Below are positions 25,603 to 33,758 of a stretch of 64,000 nucleotides of DNA, in pieces. Source of the stretch: Massilia sp. Root133 (GTDB taxonomy: Bacteria; Pseudomonadota; Gammaproteobacteria; Burkholderiales; Burkholderiaceae_D); assembly GCF_001426525.1 (NCBI RefSeq), contig NZ_LMEW01000031.1, forward strand, positions 59,581 to 123,580. The letters run 5' to 3'. Position 1 is the first letter of the stretch, and each line of letters begins with the position of its first letter. A model generated the notes under the pieces. The model did no database searches and was not told the DNA's origin. It saw only the letters and a program-made list of their open reading frames with translations. The translations under genes were made by a program, and so were the position numbers.

Positions 25603-26309
25603 GGGGCCGGGGCGCGCGGGATCTGCAGCCCTTCGACAACGGCGGGGCGCGCGCGGAACGCTTCCAGCACGCGGCCCACTTCCGGAAAGCGGTCGAAGCC
25701 GACGATCTCGCCCGCGTCGTAGAAGCCGACCAGGTTGTTCACCCACGGGAAGCAGGCGACGTCGGCGATCGTGTACTCGTCGCCCATGATCCAGTCGCGG
25801 CCTTTCAGGTGGCCGTCCAGCACGCCCAGCAGGCGCTTGGCTTCGTGCACATAGCGGTCGCGCGGACGCTTGTCCTCGTACTCGCGGCCGGCGAATTTAT
25901 GGAAGAAGCCCAGCTGGCCGAACATCGGGCCGATGCCGCCCATCTGGAACATCAGCCACTGGATCGTCTGGTAGCGCAGCGCCGGATCGGCCGGGATCAG
26001 CTTGCCCGTCTTCTCGGCCAGGTACAGCAGGATCGCGCCCGATTCCCACAGCGGCAGCGCCTTGCCGCCCGGGCCGTCGGGGTCGATGATCGCGGGGATC
26101 TTGTTGTTCGGGTTCAGCGACATGAATTCCGGCGTCGTTTGTTCGTTCTTGTCGAACGCGATGCGGTGCACCTCGTAGGGCAGGCCGATTTCCTCGAGCA
26201 TGATCGCCACCTTGACGCCGTTCGGCGTGGGCAGCGAATACAGCTGCAGGCGGTCGGGGTGCTGCGCGGGCCATCTCTGCGTGATGAGGAACTGGTTCAG
26301 GTCGGTCAC
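25599..26309 (-). CDS. Glutathione S-transferase family protein, YghU-like
   Basis: The protein has 236 residues from the GTG at 26309, chosen for AAGGAGAAC directly upstream; a TTG at 26348 is the alternative. The thioredoxin-like N-domain has LQLYSLPTPNGVKVAIMLEE and the GSH-binding NPNNKIPAIIDPDG, then LWESGAILLYLAEKTGKL. The helical C-domain has WIMGDEYTIADVACFPWV. This is the YghU/YfcG type that acts on disulfides with glutathione. It is divergent from tssF. Confidence 0.93.
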   Translation of the reverse strand: MTDLNQFLITQRWPAQHPDRLQLYSLPTPNGVKVAIMLEEIGLPYEVHRIAFDKNEQTTPEFMSLNPNNKIPAIIDPDGPGGKALPLWESGAILLYLAEKTGKLIPADPALRYQTIQWLMFQMGGIGPMFGQLGFFHKFAGREYEDKRPRDRYVHEAKRLLGVLDGHLKGRDWIMGDEYTIADVACFPWVNNLVGFYDAGEIVGFDRFPEVGRVLEAFRARPAVVEGLQIPRAPAP

Positions 26310-26407
26310 GGCGTTCTCCTTCGGGTTGATTGCATTGATTGTACTCAAGATACGGTTTTCCGCCGGATGGGAGCATGCATCTTGGTCTTGGGCAACGATA
26401 GGAAGCC

Positions 26408-28249
26408 ATGGACGACCTGCTGCGCTATTACGAGGAAGAGCTGGGATTGTTCGGCCAGTTCGCGCGCGAGTTCCGCGCCCGCTATCCCAAGCCCGCCGGC
26501 GACCTGCACGTGGCCGGCGAGACGTGGGACGATCCCGGCGTCGCCCGGCTCATACAATCCGTCGCGCTGCTGTCCGCCCGCATCAACAAGCGTCTCGACG
26601 ACGACTACCCCAAGTTCACGGAAGCGCTGCTCGACAGCCTGTACCCGCACTACCTGCGGCCGCTGCCGTCGTATTCGATCGTCCAGGTGGGACAGCGCGG
26701 GCCGGCCGAAGTACCGGACACCCCGTCCGTGCTGGCGCGCGGGACGATGCTGCGCTCGAGCGCGGGCACCGACACGCCGTGCCTGTTCCGCACCGTCTAC
26801 GACGTGCTGCTGGCGCCGCTCACGGTGGAGCGCCTCGCGTTCGTGCCGCTGCTCGACGCGCCGCGCACGGCGCGCGCACCGCGCGGGGCCGGTTGCGGCA
26901 TCAGCCTGACGATCGCGGCGGCGCGCGGCGACGTCGGCCGCCTTCCGCCGGCGTGGCGCCTGTTCGCCGACGGCGAAGCGTCGACTCGCGCCGCGCTGAT
27001 CGACGCGCTGTTCCTCCGCTGCGCCGCGGCCTGGGTGCAGCCGGAAGGCGACAAGGGCTGGCTGCCGCTGCCGCGCGTCCCGCTGCGCCTGGCCGGCCTG
27101 GCGGACGTGGATGCCATGCTGCCATATTCCGCCCGCTCGCATCCGGCGCCGCGCCTGCTGACCGAGTATTTCTGTTATCCGGAAAAATTCAATTTCGTCG
27201 ACGTCGACCTCGCGGCGCTGGCCGGCCTGCTGCCGCCGCGCTGCCGCCGTTTCACGCTGCACCTGGCGCTGTCCGGCATCGCGCCCGATTCCGATACGGC
27301 CCGCCTGCTGGCCGGCCTGGATGCGCGCAGCCTGCTGCCGGGCTGCACGCCGGTCGTCAACCTGTTCCCGAAGGCCGGCGCGCCCGTGCAGCTCGCGTAC
27401 ACGAGCGCCGACTATCCGCTGCTGGCCGACGGCGCGCACGCGGGTGCTTACGAGATCCACAGCGTGGACGCCGTCCGGCTCGTGCGTGAAGGGACGGGCA
27501 CGGTCACCCGTTTCGATCCCCTCTACGCGCCGGGCGACGAGGGCAGGGCGGGCGGCGGAGCGTCGCACCGCGCGCACTACTGGATCGCGCGGCGCGATGA
27601 CGCGACGGCGGCCGTCAGCCCCGGCCACGAGATGCGCATCGCCCTCGTCGACGCCGATTTCCACCCGCTCGACGCCGCCGGCGCCACGCTGTCCACGGAA
27701 CTGACGTGCAGTAACCGCGACGGGCCGTCGCGCCTGCCGTACGGCCAGCCGCAGGGCGACTTGCGCAGCGACGAGCTGTCGACGCTGGCGCCCATCCGCA
27801 TGCTGAGGAAACCGACACCAGGCCGGCGCTTCGGCGGCACGCGCGGGTCGCACTGGCGCCTGATCGCCCACCTTGCGCTGAACCACGCGGGCCTCACGAT
27901 GGCGGGCCTGGCCGATTTCCAGAAAATGCTGGCGCTGTACGATTTGCCGCGGTCCCCGGTCGCCCAGCGCCAGATCGCGGGCATCGTGGGGCTCGAACAC
28001 GGCACGGTGCGCGCGTGGGTGGGCGCGGCGCCGGTCGCAAGCCTGATGCCGGGCATCGGCATCCGCCTCACCGTCGACGAGGACGCGTTCGCGGGCACGG
28101 GACTGTATCCGTTCGTGCAGGTGCTCGACCAGTACTTCGCGCTGAACGGCCACCTGAACTGCTTCACGCGGCTGGAAGTCGTGTCGCAACAGACCGGCCG
28201 CGAGATCATCGCCTGCTCTCCGCACACCAGTAGCGGCGGATGGACCTGA
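26408..28249 (+). CDS. tssF: Type VI secretion baseplate protein TssF
   Basis: The protein has 613 residues from the ATG at 26408. The N-terminus (LLRYYEEELGLFGQFAREFRARYPKPA, in which residues 4-12 carry the YYEEEL start) and LPHYLRPLPSYSIVQV-like region at about 80-95 are characteristic of TssF/VasA/ImpG. TssF forms the baseplate wedge with TssG, TssE and TssK. Its stop is 10 bases inside tssG, so the two are translationally linked. No other structural T6SS gene (tssB, tssC, tssK, tssM, clpV) is in this window. Confidence 0.95.
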   Translation: MDDLLRYYEEELGLFGQFAREFRARYPKPAGDLHVAGETWDDPGVARLIQSVALLSARINKRLDDDYPKFTEALLDSLYPHYLRPLPSYSIVQVGQRGPAEVPDTPSVLARGTMLRSSAGTDTPCLFRTVYDVLLAPLTVERLAFVPLLDAPRTARAPRGAGCGISLTIAAARGDVGRLPPAWRLFADGEASTRAALIDALFLRCAAAWVQPEGDKGWLPLPRVPLRLAGLADVDAMLPYSARSHPAPRLLTEYFCYPEKFNFVDVDLAALAGLLPPRCRRFTLHLALSGIAPDSDTARLLAGLDARSLLPGCTPVVNLFPKAGAPVQLAYTSADYPLLADGAHAGAYEIHSVDAVRLVREGTGTVTRFDPLYAPGDEGRAGGGASHRAHYWIARRDDATAAVSPGHEMRIALVDADFHPLDAAGATLSTELTCSNRDGPSRLPYGQPQGDLRSDELSTLAPIRMLRKPTPGRRFGGTRGSHWRLIAHLALNHAGLTMAGLADFQKMLALYDLPRSPVAQRQIAGIVGLEHGTVRAWVGAAPVASLMPGIGIRLTVDEDAFAGTGLYPFVQVLDQYFALNGHLNCFTRLEVVSQQTGREIIACSPHTSSGGWT

Positions 28250-29241
28250 TCGCCCGCCTGCTGGCCCAGCCCCAGCGCTTCGAATTCGTCCAGGCCGTGC
28301 GCCTGCTGCTGCTGGCGCTCGGCGAGCGCGGCATCCCCGAACGGCGCGCGCTGGCCCGCCACCTGCGCTTCGCGAACAGCCTCGCGCTGGCGTTTCCTCC
28401 CAGCCAGATCGAGGCCGCGGCGCTGGATGCCGACGGCTACCGTCTGACGCCGAGCTTCATGGGCCTGCTGGGCGCGCACGGGGCGCTGCCGCTGCATGTG
28501 ACCGAGCGCCTGCTCGCGCTGCCCCAGGACGGGCAGGACGCGCAGGCGGCGCGCGCCTTCCTCGACATGTTCAGCACGCGCATGCTCGCGCTGTGGTACC
28601 GCGCGTGGCAGAAATACCGGGTCGAACACCTCGTGGCCGCCCCGCGCGACGCCTTCCTCCCGCTGTTGCTGGCGCTCGCCGGCGTGCCCGGCGGCGGCGT
28701 GTTCGCACACGACGGCGTGCCGGACACCGCGCTGGCCGCGTTCGCCGGCCTGCTGCGCCGACGGCCCGTGTCGGGGGCCGTGCTGGGCCGGGTGCTGTCC
28801 AGCCATTTCGGCGTGGCCGTGCGCGTGCAGGAGGGCATCGGCCACTGGGACCCGCTGGCCCCGGGCGAGCAGGCCGTCGTCGGCACCAACGCGCTGCTCG
28901 GCCGGCGCGCGCTGCTGGGGGAACGCAGCTGGCGGCCGGACCTGCGCGTGCGCGTGCGCCTCGGCCCTCTCGACCGCGCCCGCTACGAGCACTTCCTGCC
29001 CGGCGCCCCGGGCGCCCGGGCGCTGCGCACCCTGCTGCGCCTGTTCGCCGTGCCGACCCTCGCCTACGACGTCGTGCTCGTCTTGCGCCAGGCGGACCTG
29101 GGGCCGGCGCAGCTGGACGCGTCCGGGCGCCGGCTCGGCCTGGACAGCTACCTGTTGTCGGCACCCGCCGCGGCCGACCGGGCCGACCTCTGCTACGAAC
29201 TCCGCCCGCTGGATCCGCTGCCCGCTATACAATCCGCTTGA
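28240..29241 (+). CDS. tssG: Type VI secretion baseplate protein TssG
   Basis: The protein has 333 residues from the ATG at 28240. Characteristic TssG/ImpH features are RFEFVQAVRLLL near the start, LRFANSLALAFPPSQIE, and the SFMGLLGAHGALPLHVTERLL stretch around residues 68-88. The length matches the family. It overlaps tssF and is the last gene of the pair. Its stop codon lies inside the CueR-type promoter of the following copper ATPase gene. Confidence 0.95.
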   Translation: MDLIARLLAQPQRFEFVQAVRLLLLALGERGIPERRALARHLRFANSLALAFPPSQIEAAALDADGYRLTPSFMGLLGAHGALPLHVTERLLALPQDGQDAQAARAFLDMFSTRMLALWYRAWQKYRVEHLVAAPRDAFLPLLLALAGVPGGGVFAHDGVPDTALAAFAGLLRRRPVSGAVLGRVLSSHFGVAVRVQEGIGHWDPLAPGEQAVVGTNALLGRRALLGERSWRPDLRVRVRLGPLDRARYEHFLPGAPGARALRTLLRLFAVPTLAYDVVLVLRQADLGPAQLDASGRRLGLDSYLLSAPAAADRADLCYELRPLDPLPAIQSA

Positions 29242-29268
29242 CCTTACCATTGTGGGAAGGCATATCCT
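29238..29268 (+). promoter_or_regulatory. CueR/MerR-type copper promoter of copA
   Basis: TTGACC (29238-29243) and TATCCT (29263-29268) are spaced by 19 bases, the long spacer typical of MerR-family promoters. Within it lies the dyad CCTTACC-ATTGT-GGGAAGG (29242-29260), which matches the known CueR operator style. The element overlaps the last codon and stop of tssG. Copper-responsive control of copA is therefore very likely. No cueR gene is in the window. Confidence 0.85.
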
Positions 29269-29294
29269 GTACTGGAAATCACAGGAGGATACCC

Positions 29295-31700
29295 ATGGCG
29301 ATCGATATCGACATCAGCGGAATGACGTGCGCCTCGTGCGTGGCGCGCGTCGAAAAGGCGCTCAAGGCCGTGCCGGGCGTGCGCGACGCGAGCGTCAACC
29401 TGGCCACGGAACGCGCGGCCGTGCAGGGCGAGGGGCTCGACCTGCAGGCCATCCTGGCCGCCGTCGAGCAGGCCGGCTACACGGCGCGGCCGACCGGGAC
29501 CCCGAAGGCGGAGGCGGCGCAGGGCCTGCCGACGTGGTGGCCCGTGGCGCTGGCCGCGCTGCTGAGCCTTCCCCTCATCGCGCCGATGCTGCTGGCGCCG
29601 TTCGGCATCGACTGGATGCTGCCCGGCTGGCTGCAACTGCTGCTGGCGACGCCCGTCCAGTTCTGGCTCGGCGCGCGCTTTTACCGCGCGGGGTGGAAAG
29701 CGCTGCGGGCCGGCGCCGGGAACATGGACCTGCTCGTGGCCATCGGCACGTCGGCCGCGTATTTCCTGTCGCTCTGGCAGTTGTTGAATGCGGGCGGCCA
29801 CGGCCACCTCTATTTCGAATCGGCCGCGGTCGTCATCACGCTCGTGCTGCTCGGTAAATGGCTGGAAGGCCGGGCGAAGCACCAGACCGTCGCGGCGATC
29901 CGCGCGCTGGAAGCGCTGCGGCCTTCGGAAGCCATCGTCCGGCGCGCCGGCCAGGACACGGTCATCGCCCTCGACGCCCTGCGCGCCGGCGACCTGATGG
30001 TCGTGCGGCCGGGCGAGCGCGTGCCGGCCGACGGCAAGGTCGTGGAAGGCGCGAGCCACCTCGACGAATCCCTGCTGACGGGGGAAAGCCTGCCCGTGGC
30101 GAAGGGTGAGGGCGACCGCGTGACGGGCGGCGCCGTCAATGGCGAAGGCCTGCTGCTCGTGGAAGCGACCGCCGTCGGCGCGGACAGCATGCTGGCCCGG
30201 ATCATCCGCATGGTCGAGGATGCGCAGGCCGCGAAGGCGCCGATCCAGCGCCTCGTCGACAAGGTCAGTGCCGTGTTCGTGCCCGTCGTGCTGCTCATTT
30301 CCCTGGTCACGCTGCTGGCCTGGGGCTTCGCCACGGGCGACTGGCAGCAGGCGTTGCTGAACGCCGTCGCCGTGCAGGTCATCGCGTGCCCGTGCGCGCT
30401 GGGCCTTGCCACGCCGACGGGCATCATGGTCGGCACGGGCGCCGCCGCGCGCCACGGGATCCTCATCAAGGACGCGGAAGCGCTGGAGACGGCGCACGCC
30501 CTGCAGATGGTCGTGTTCGACAAGACGGGCACGCTGACGGAAGGCCGTCCCCGCGTGGTGGCGCTGGAAGGGGACGACCCGCAACGGCTGCTGGCGCTGG
30601 CCGCGGCCGTGCAACAGGGCAGCGCGCACCCGCTGGCGCGGGCCGTGACGGACCTGGCGGCCGCGCAGGACGTGGCCGCGCCGGCCGCGACGGAATCGGC
30701 CGCATTGCCGGGCCGCGGCGTGCGGGCCCGCGTGGATGGCGCGGCCGTCTGGATCGGCAACCGCCGATTGCTGGACGAAATCGGTGCCGGTGCCCCGGCT
30801 GCCGCATTGGTGGCCGCGGCCGAACGCCATGAAGCGGACGGGCGCACCGTGTCGTGGCTCGCGCGTGAAGCGGGCGGCGGCATCGTCGTGGAAGGCGTGC
30901 TCGCGTTCGGCGACCGTTTGAAACCGACGAGCCGCGCCGCCATCGCCCGCCTGCGCGACCTCGGCGTCGACAGCATGATGCTCAGCGGCGACAACGAAGG
31001 CAGCGCGCGCGCCGTCGCGCAGGCGCTCGGCCTGACGCGCTGGGTCGCGCAGGTGCAGCCGCAGGACAAGGCGGACGTCGTGCGCGGCCTGATGGCAGAA
31101 GGCCGTACAGTGGGCATGGTGGGCGACGGCATCAACGACGCGCCGGCGCTGGCGGCGGCCCACGTGGGCATCGCGATGGCCGGCGGCACGGACGTCGCGC
31201 TGCACACGGCCGGCGTGACCTTGATGCGCGGCGACCCGCTGCTCGTCGCGGACGCCATCGACATCTCGGACCGCACGTGGCGCAAGATCCGCCAGAACCT
31301 CGCGTGGGCGTTCGTCTACAACGTCGTCGGCATCCCCGTCGCGGCCCTGGGCCTGCTGAACCCCGTGCTGGCCGGCGCGGCGATGGCGCTGAGTTCCGTC
31401 AGCGTCGTTACGAATGCGCTGCTGCTGCGGCGCTGGCGGCCGGCGCCACGGCCCGCACCCGACATCATTCCAACCCAACCCCAAGGAGCACACAAGATGT
31501 ATGAACTCACCGTCGAAGACATGAGCTGCGGCCACTGCGTGGGCCGCGTCACGAAGTCCGTGCAGGCCCTCGACAAGGATGCGAAAGTCGAAGTCGACCT
31601 GCCCACGAAGAAGGTCAAGGTCGACAGCACCGCGGACCTCGACAGGATCGCCGAGGCGATCGTGGCGGCCGGCTATCCGGTCACCGCGAAAAGCGCTTGA
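29295..31700 (+). CDS. copA: Copper-exporting P1B ATPase CopA, fused in frame to CopZ
   Basis: The ORF has 801 residues from the ATG at 29295, with AGGAGG upstream. It has an N-terminal metal-binding domain MTCASC (Cys12, Cys15), transmembrane helices from about 80, phosphatase motif LTGES, CPC metal site (365-367), phosphorylation motif DKTGT (409-413), and MVGDGINDAPAL. After the last helices (SVVTNALLLRRW) the frame continues without a stop through a Pro-rich linker into a complete second HMA domain (MSCGHC). It exports Cu(I) from the cytoplasm. Whether the full fusion is made, or only ATPase truncated by processing, cannot be seen. A ribosome site inside the linker suggests CopZ is also made separately. 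Confidence 0.95.
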   Translation: MAIDIDISGMTCASCVARVEKALKAVPGVRDASVNLATERAAVQGEGLDLQAILAAVEQAGYTARPTGTPKAEAAQGLPTWWPVALAALLSLPLIAPMLLAPFGIDWMLPGWLQLLLATPVQFWLGARFYRAGWKALRAGAGNMDLLVAIGTSAAYFLSLWQLLNAGGHGHLYFESAAVVITLVLLGKWLEGRAKHQTVAAIRALEALRPSEAIVRRAGQDTVIALDALRAGDLMVVRPGERVPADGKVVEGASHLDESLLTGESLPVAKGEGDRVTGGAVNGEGLLLVEATAVGADSMLARIIRMVEDAQAAKAPIQRLVDKVSAVFVPVVLLISLVTLLAWGFATGDWQQALLNAVAVQVIACPCALGLATPTGIMVGTGAAARHGILIKDAEALETAHALQMVVFDKTGTLTEGRPRVVALEGDDPQRLLALAAAVQQGSAHPLARAVTDLAAAQDVAAPAATESAALPGRGVRARVDGAAVWIGNRRLLDEIGAGAPAAALVAAAERHEADGRTVSWLAREAGGGIVVEGVLAFGDRLKPTSRAAIARLRDLGVDSMMLSGDNEGSARAVAQALGLTRWVAQVQPQDKADVVRGLMAEGRTVGMVGDGINDAPALAAAHVGIAMAGGTDVALHTAGVTLMRGDPLLVADAIDISDRTWRKIRQNLAWAFVYNVVGIPVAALGLLNPVLAGAAMALSSVSVVTNALLLRRWRPAPRPAPDIIPTQPQGAHKMYELTVEDMSCGHCVGRVTKSVQALDKDAKVEVDLPTKKVKVDSTADLDRIAEAIVAAGYPVTAKSA
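31497..31700 (+). CDS. copZ: Copper chaperone CopZ, in-frame internal start within copA
   Basis: The ATG at 31497 is preceded by CCAAGGAGCACACAAG, a good ribosome site. It opens a 67-residue HMA domain (MYELTVEDMSCGHCVG, Cys11 and Cys14) of normal CopZ length. It is in the same frame as copA and shares its stop codon, so it can be produced as a free chaperone or as the C-terminal domain of CopA. CopZ carries Cu(I) to the ATPase. The stop region overlaps the convergent TonB receptor gene by 20 bases. Confidence 0.8.
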   Translation: MYELTVEDMSCGHCVGRVTKSVQALDKDAKVEVDLPTKKVKVDSTADLDRIAEAIVAAGYPVTAKSA

Positions 31701-33663
31701 CGAGCCCAACGTACACGCGCCGGGCGACGAAGTGGTCGAACCCGGCCTGGTGGAATGCAGGCGTGTCGGTCCGATAGGCACGCAGGCTGCCGTCGAAGAT
31801 GTCGTTGGCGTTCACGGTCAGGCCGAGTGTCTTGCTCAACGCGTGTTTCCACGTGAGGTTCACGCTGCTCGTCGGCCCGTAGTGGCCCTGCGGCGTGATG
31901 CCGGCCGACTGGGCGTGCGCGTCGACGGACACGTCGCCGTACCCGACCCTGACGTTGACATAACCCGCGACGGCGTCCTGGTCGAGCACCACGCGGTAGA
32001 TGCCGCCGTCCATACCGAACTGCAGCGGTCCGCCGGGCCTCCAGTCCAGCGAGGCCGTGACGCCGGCCGCGCGGGCCTCGCCGCCGTTCCGTTTCGACGT
32101 GACCAGCACGTCATGCTCGAACGTGCGTGCGTCGACGACGGTATCGCGGCCCGTGCGGTAAAACGCGCCCAGGCTGCCGGTCACGTGCGGTGTCTCCTTG
32201 TTCACGCCGATCTCCCATGACCCCAGGCGTTGCGGTCCGAGCCCCGGATTGCCCCGCCCGAGGTTCTGCGCGTCGACATACGTCGTGAACGGATTCAGGT
32301 CGCGCGGATCGGGCATCTGCAGGCTGCGGCGGTAGCTGAGCGTCAGGTCGGTGTCGCCTTGCAGCCCATACTTCACATGCAGGCTCGGATCGAACGCCCG
32401 CCAGCGCGCGATGCGTTCGGCCCGGCCGCCCAGCAGCGCTTCCCATTTGCCGATCACGATCCGGTCGGTCACATACGCCGCGGCCGACGTCGTCGTCACG
32501 GTGTACGCATTGGTCGTGTTGCGGTCCGGCGTTTCGGCGCCCGTCGCGGGATCGACGGCGGCCTGGACGTTGCCGATCGAGTCGGACTTGTGCTGGATGT
32601 CGAGGCCCAGGCCCCACTGGCCACGCGTCCAGTCGACCGTGGCCTGGTCGAGGCGGCGCGCCGTCCTGCCGGCGCCGCGGCTGTAGGCGGTGGCGCGCGC
32701 GGGCACGACGAACACGTCGCGGTACGACTTGTCGACCAGGGCATCCGTGGTGCTGTGCTGAATCGACGCCTTCAGCGCGCTGCCGTTCCGCTGATGGCTG
32801 TAGCTCAGGCTCGCGCTGTCGTCGGACTGCTCGTTGGGGCCGTACGAGATGCGGTGGTGGATGGTTTCGCCGGCGCCTTCGCGCTCCTCGCCCAGCACGT
32901 CGAACAGGGGCCGCGACCGGCGCCCGCTATGCCGCGCCGTCATGCCGATGCTGTCCGAGTCGCCCAGCGCGTAGTCGATACCCAGCGCGGCGCTGTCGAC
33001 CACGCGGCGCACGAACACCTCCGAGGATTGCACCGTCTGCCCGGCCCGGCCGGTGAGCGGATCATGCCAATCGACGGCCGACCGGCGCACCTTGCGCGTG
33101 CCGTCGTGGCGGTGCGCCACGTTGGCGTGCACGCTCAATCGACCCCGCGTCACATCGCCCGACGCACCGGCATTCCACAACGCCTGGTCCGTCGCGCTGC
33201 CCTGGACCTGCGCATGCGCGCCGGGCTTGCGGTTGCGCTTCAGGACGATGTTCACGATCGCGCCGCCATTGGCATTCCGTGCGGCGGACGGATTCGTGAT
33301 GACTTCCACGCTCGCGATGTCGGCGCCGCTCATCGTCTGCAGCGCCACCGCGCGGTCCTCGCTCGATCCGGACAGCAGCGCCGTCGGCTTGCCGTCGACG
33401 AGGACCGTGACCTGCGTGTTGCCCCGGACGGCGATCTGGCCGTCGGCCGTCACCGCCAGCTCGGGCGTCGCTTGCAGCACGTCCTGCGCGGACCCGTTGG
33501 CCGCGCGCGGCGCGTTCGACACGTCGTGGACGGTCTTGTCGATCTTCCTCACCACCGCCTCCTTCCTGGCGGTGACGGTCACGGTCGGGGCGGGCGGATC
33601 TTCCGCGCGGGCCAAAGGCGCGGCGAGGGCGAGCAGGAGGGCGGCGTAATGGGGCTTGATCAC
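31681..33663 (-). CDS. TonB-dependent outer-membrane receptor
   Basis: The protein has 660 residues from a GTG at 33663, with GAAAGGACACC upstream. A signal peptide ends near PLARAEDPP (about residue 21). The plug domain contains DVLQATPELAVTADGQIAVRG, VLVDGKPTALLSG and NPSAARNANGGAIVNIVLKR. The rest is a barrel of the outer-membrane beta-barrel protein family that ends with a terminal aromatic/basic strand (YVGLVKRFSR). It lies just downstream of the copper operon on the same strand, so a metal-related substrate is possible. It has its own candidate operator upstream. The substrate is not shown by sequence. Confidence 0.9.
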   Translation of the reverse strand: MIKPHYAALLLALAAPLARAEDPPAPTVTVTARKEAVVRKIDKTVHDVSNAPRAANGSAQDVLQATPELAVTADGQIAVRGNTQVTVLVDGKPTALLSGSSEDRAVALQTMSGADIASVEVITNPSAARNANGGAIVNIVLKRNRKPGAHAQVQGSATDQALWNAGASGDVTRGRLSVHANVAHRHDGTRKVRRSAVDWHDPLTGRAGQTVQSSEVFVRRVVDSAALGIDYALGDSDSIGMTARHSGRRSRPLFDVLGEEREGAGETIHHRISYGPNEQSDDSASLSYSHQRNGSALKASIQHSTTDALVDKSYRDVFVVPARATAYSRGAGRTARRLDQATVDWTRGQWGLGLDIQHKSDSIGNVQAAVDPATGAETPDRNTTNAYTVTTTSAAAYVTDRIVIGKWEALLGGRAERIARWRAFDPSLHVKYGLQGDTDLTLSYRRSLQMPDPRDLNPFTTYVDAQNLGRGNPGLGPQRLGSWEIGVNKETPHVTGSLGAFYRTGRDTVVDARTFEHDVLVTSKRNGGEARAAGVTASLDWRPGGPLQFGMDGGIYRVVLDQDAVAGYVNVRVGYGDVSVDAHAQSAGITPQGHYGPTSSVNLTWKHALSKTLGLTVNANDIFDGSLRAYRTDTPAFHQAGFDHFVARRVYVGLVKRFSR

Positions 33664-33673
33664 GGTGTCCTTT

Positions 33674-33693
33674 CAATCTGGTGGACCAGATTG
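33674..33693. promoter_or_regulatory. Palindromic operator before the TonB receptor gene
   Basis: CAATCTGGT-GG-ACCAGATTG is a perfect 9-bp inverted repeat with a 2-base spacer, ending 10 bases before the GTG start of the receptor gene on the minus strand. The TGGT/ACCA half-sites resemble GntR- or LacI-type operators. A repressor bound here would block initiation or translation entry. The regulator is not identified. Confidence 0.55.
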
Positions 33694-33758
33694 TCGGAGA
33701 CGACCGGCGTCAGCGCGCGACCTGTGTGACCAACGCCCCGATGGGCGTGATGGGACCG

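Noticed and set aside
28593..29294. In-frame extension of copA upstream of 29295
   Set aside because: It overlaps tssG in another frame and reads as Arg/Ala-rich noise. The ATG at 29295 has AGGAGG and follows the CueR promoter.
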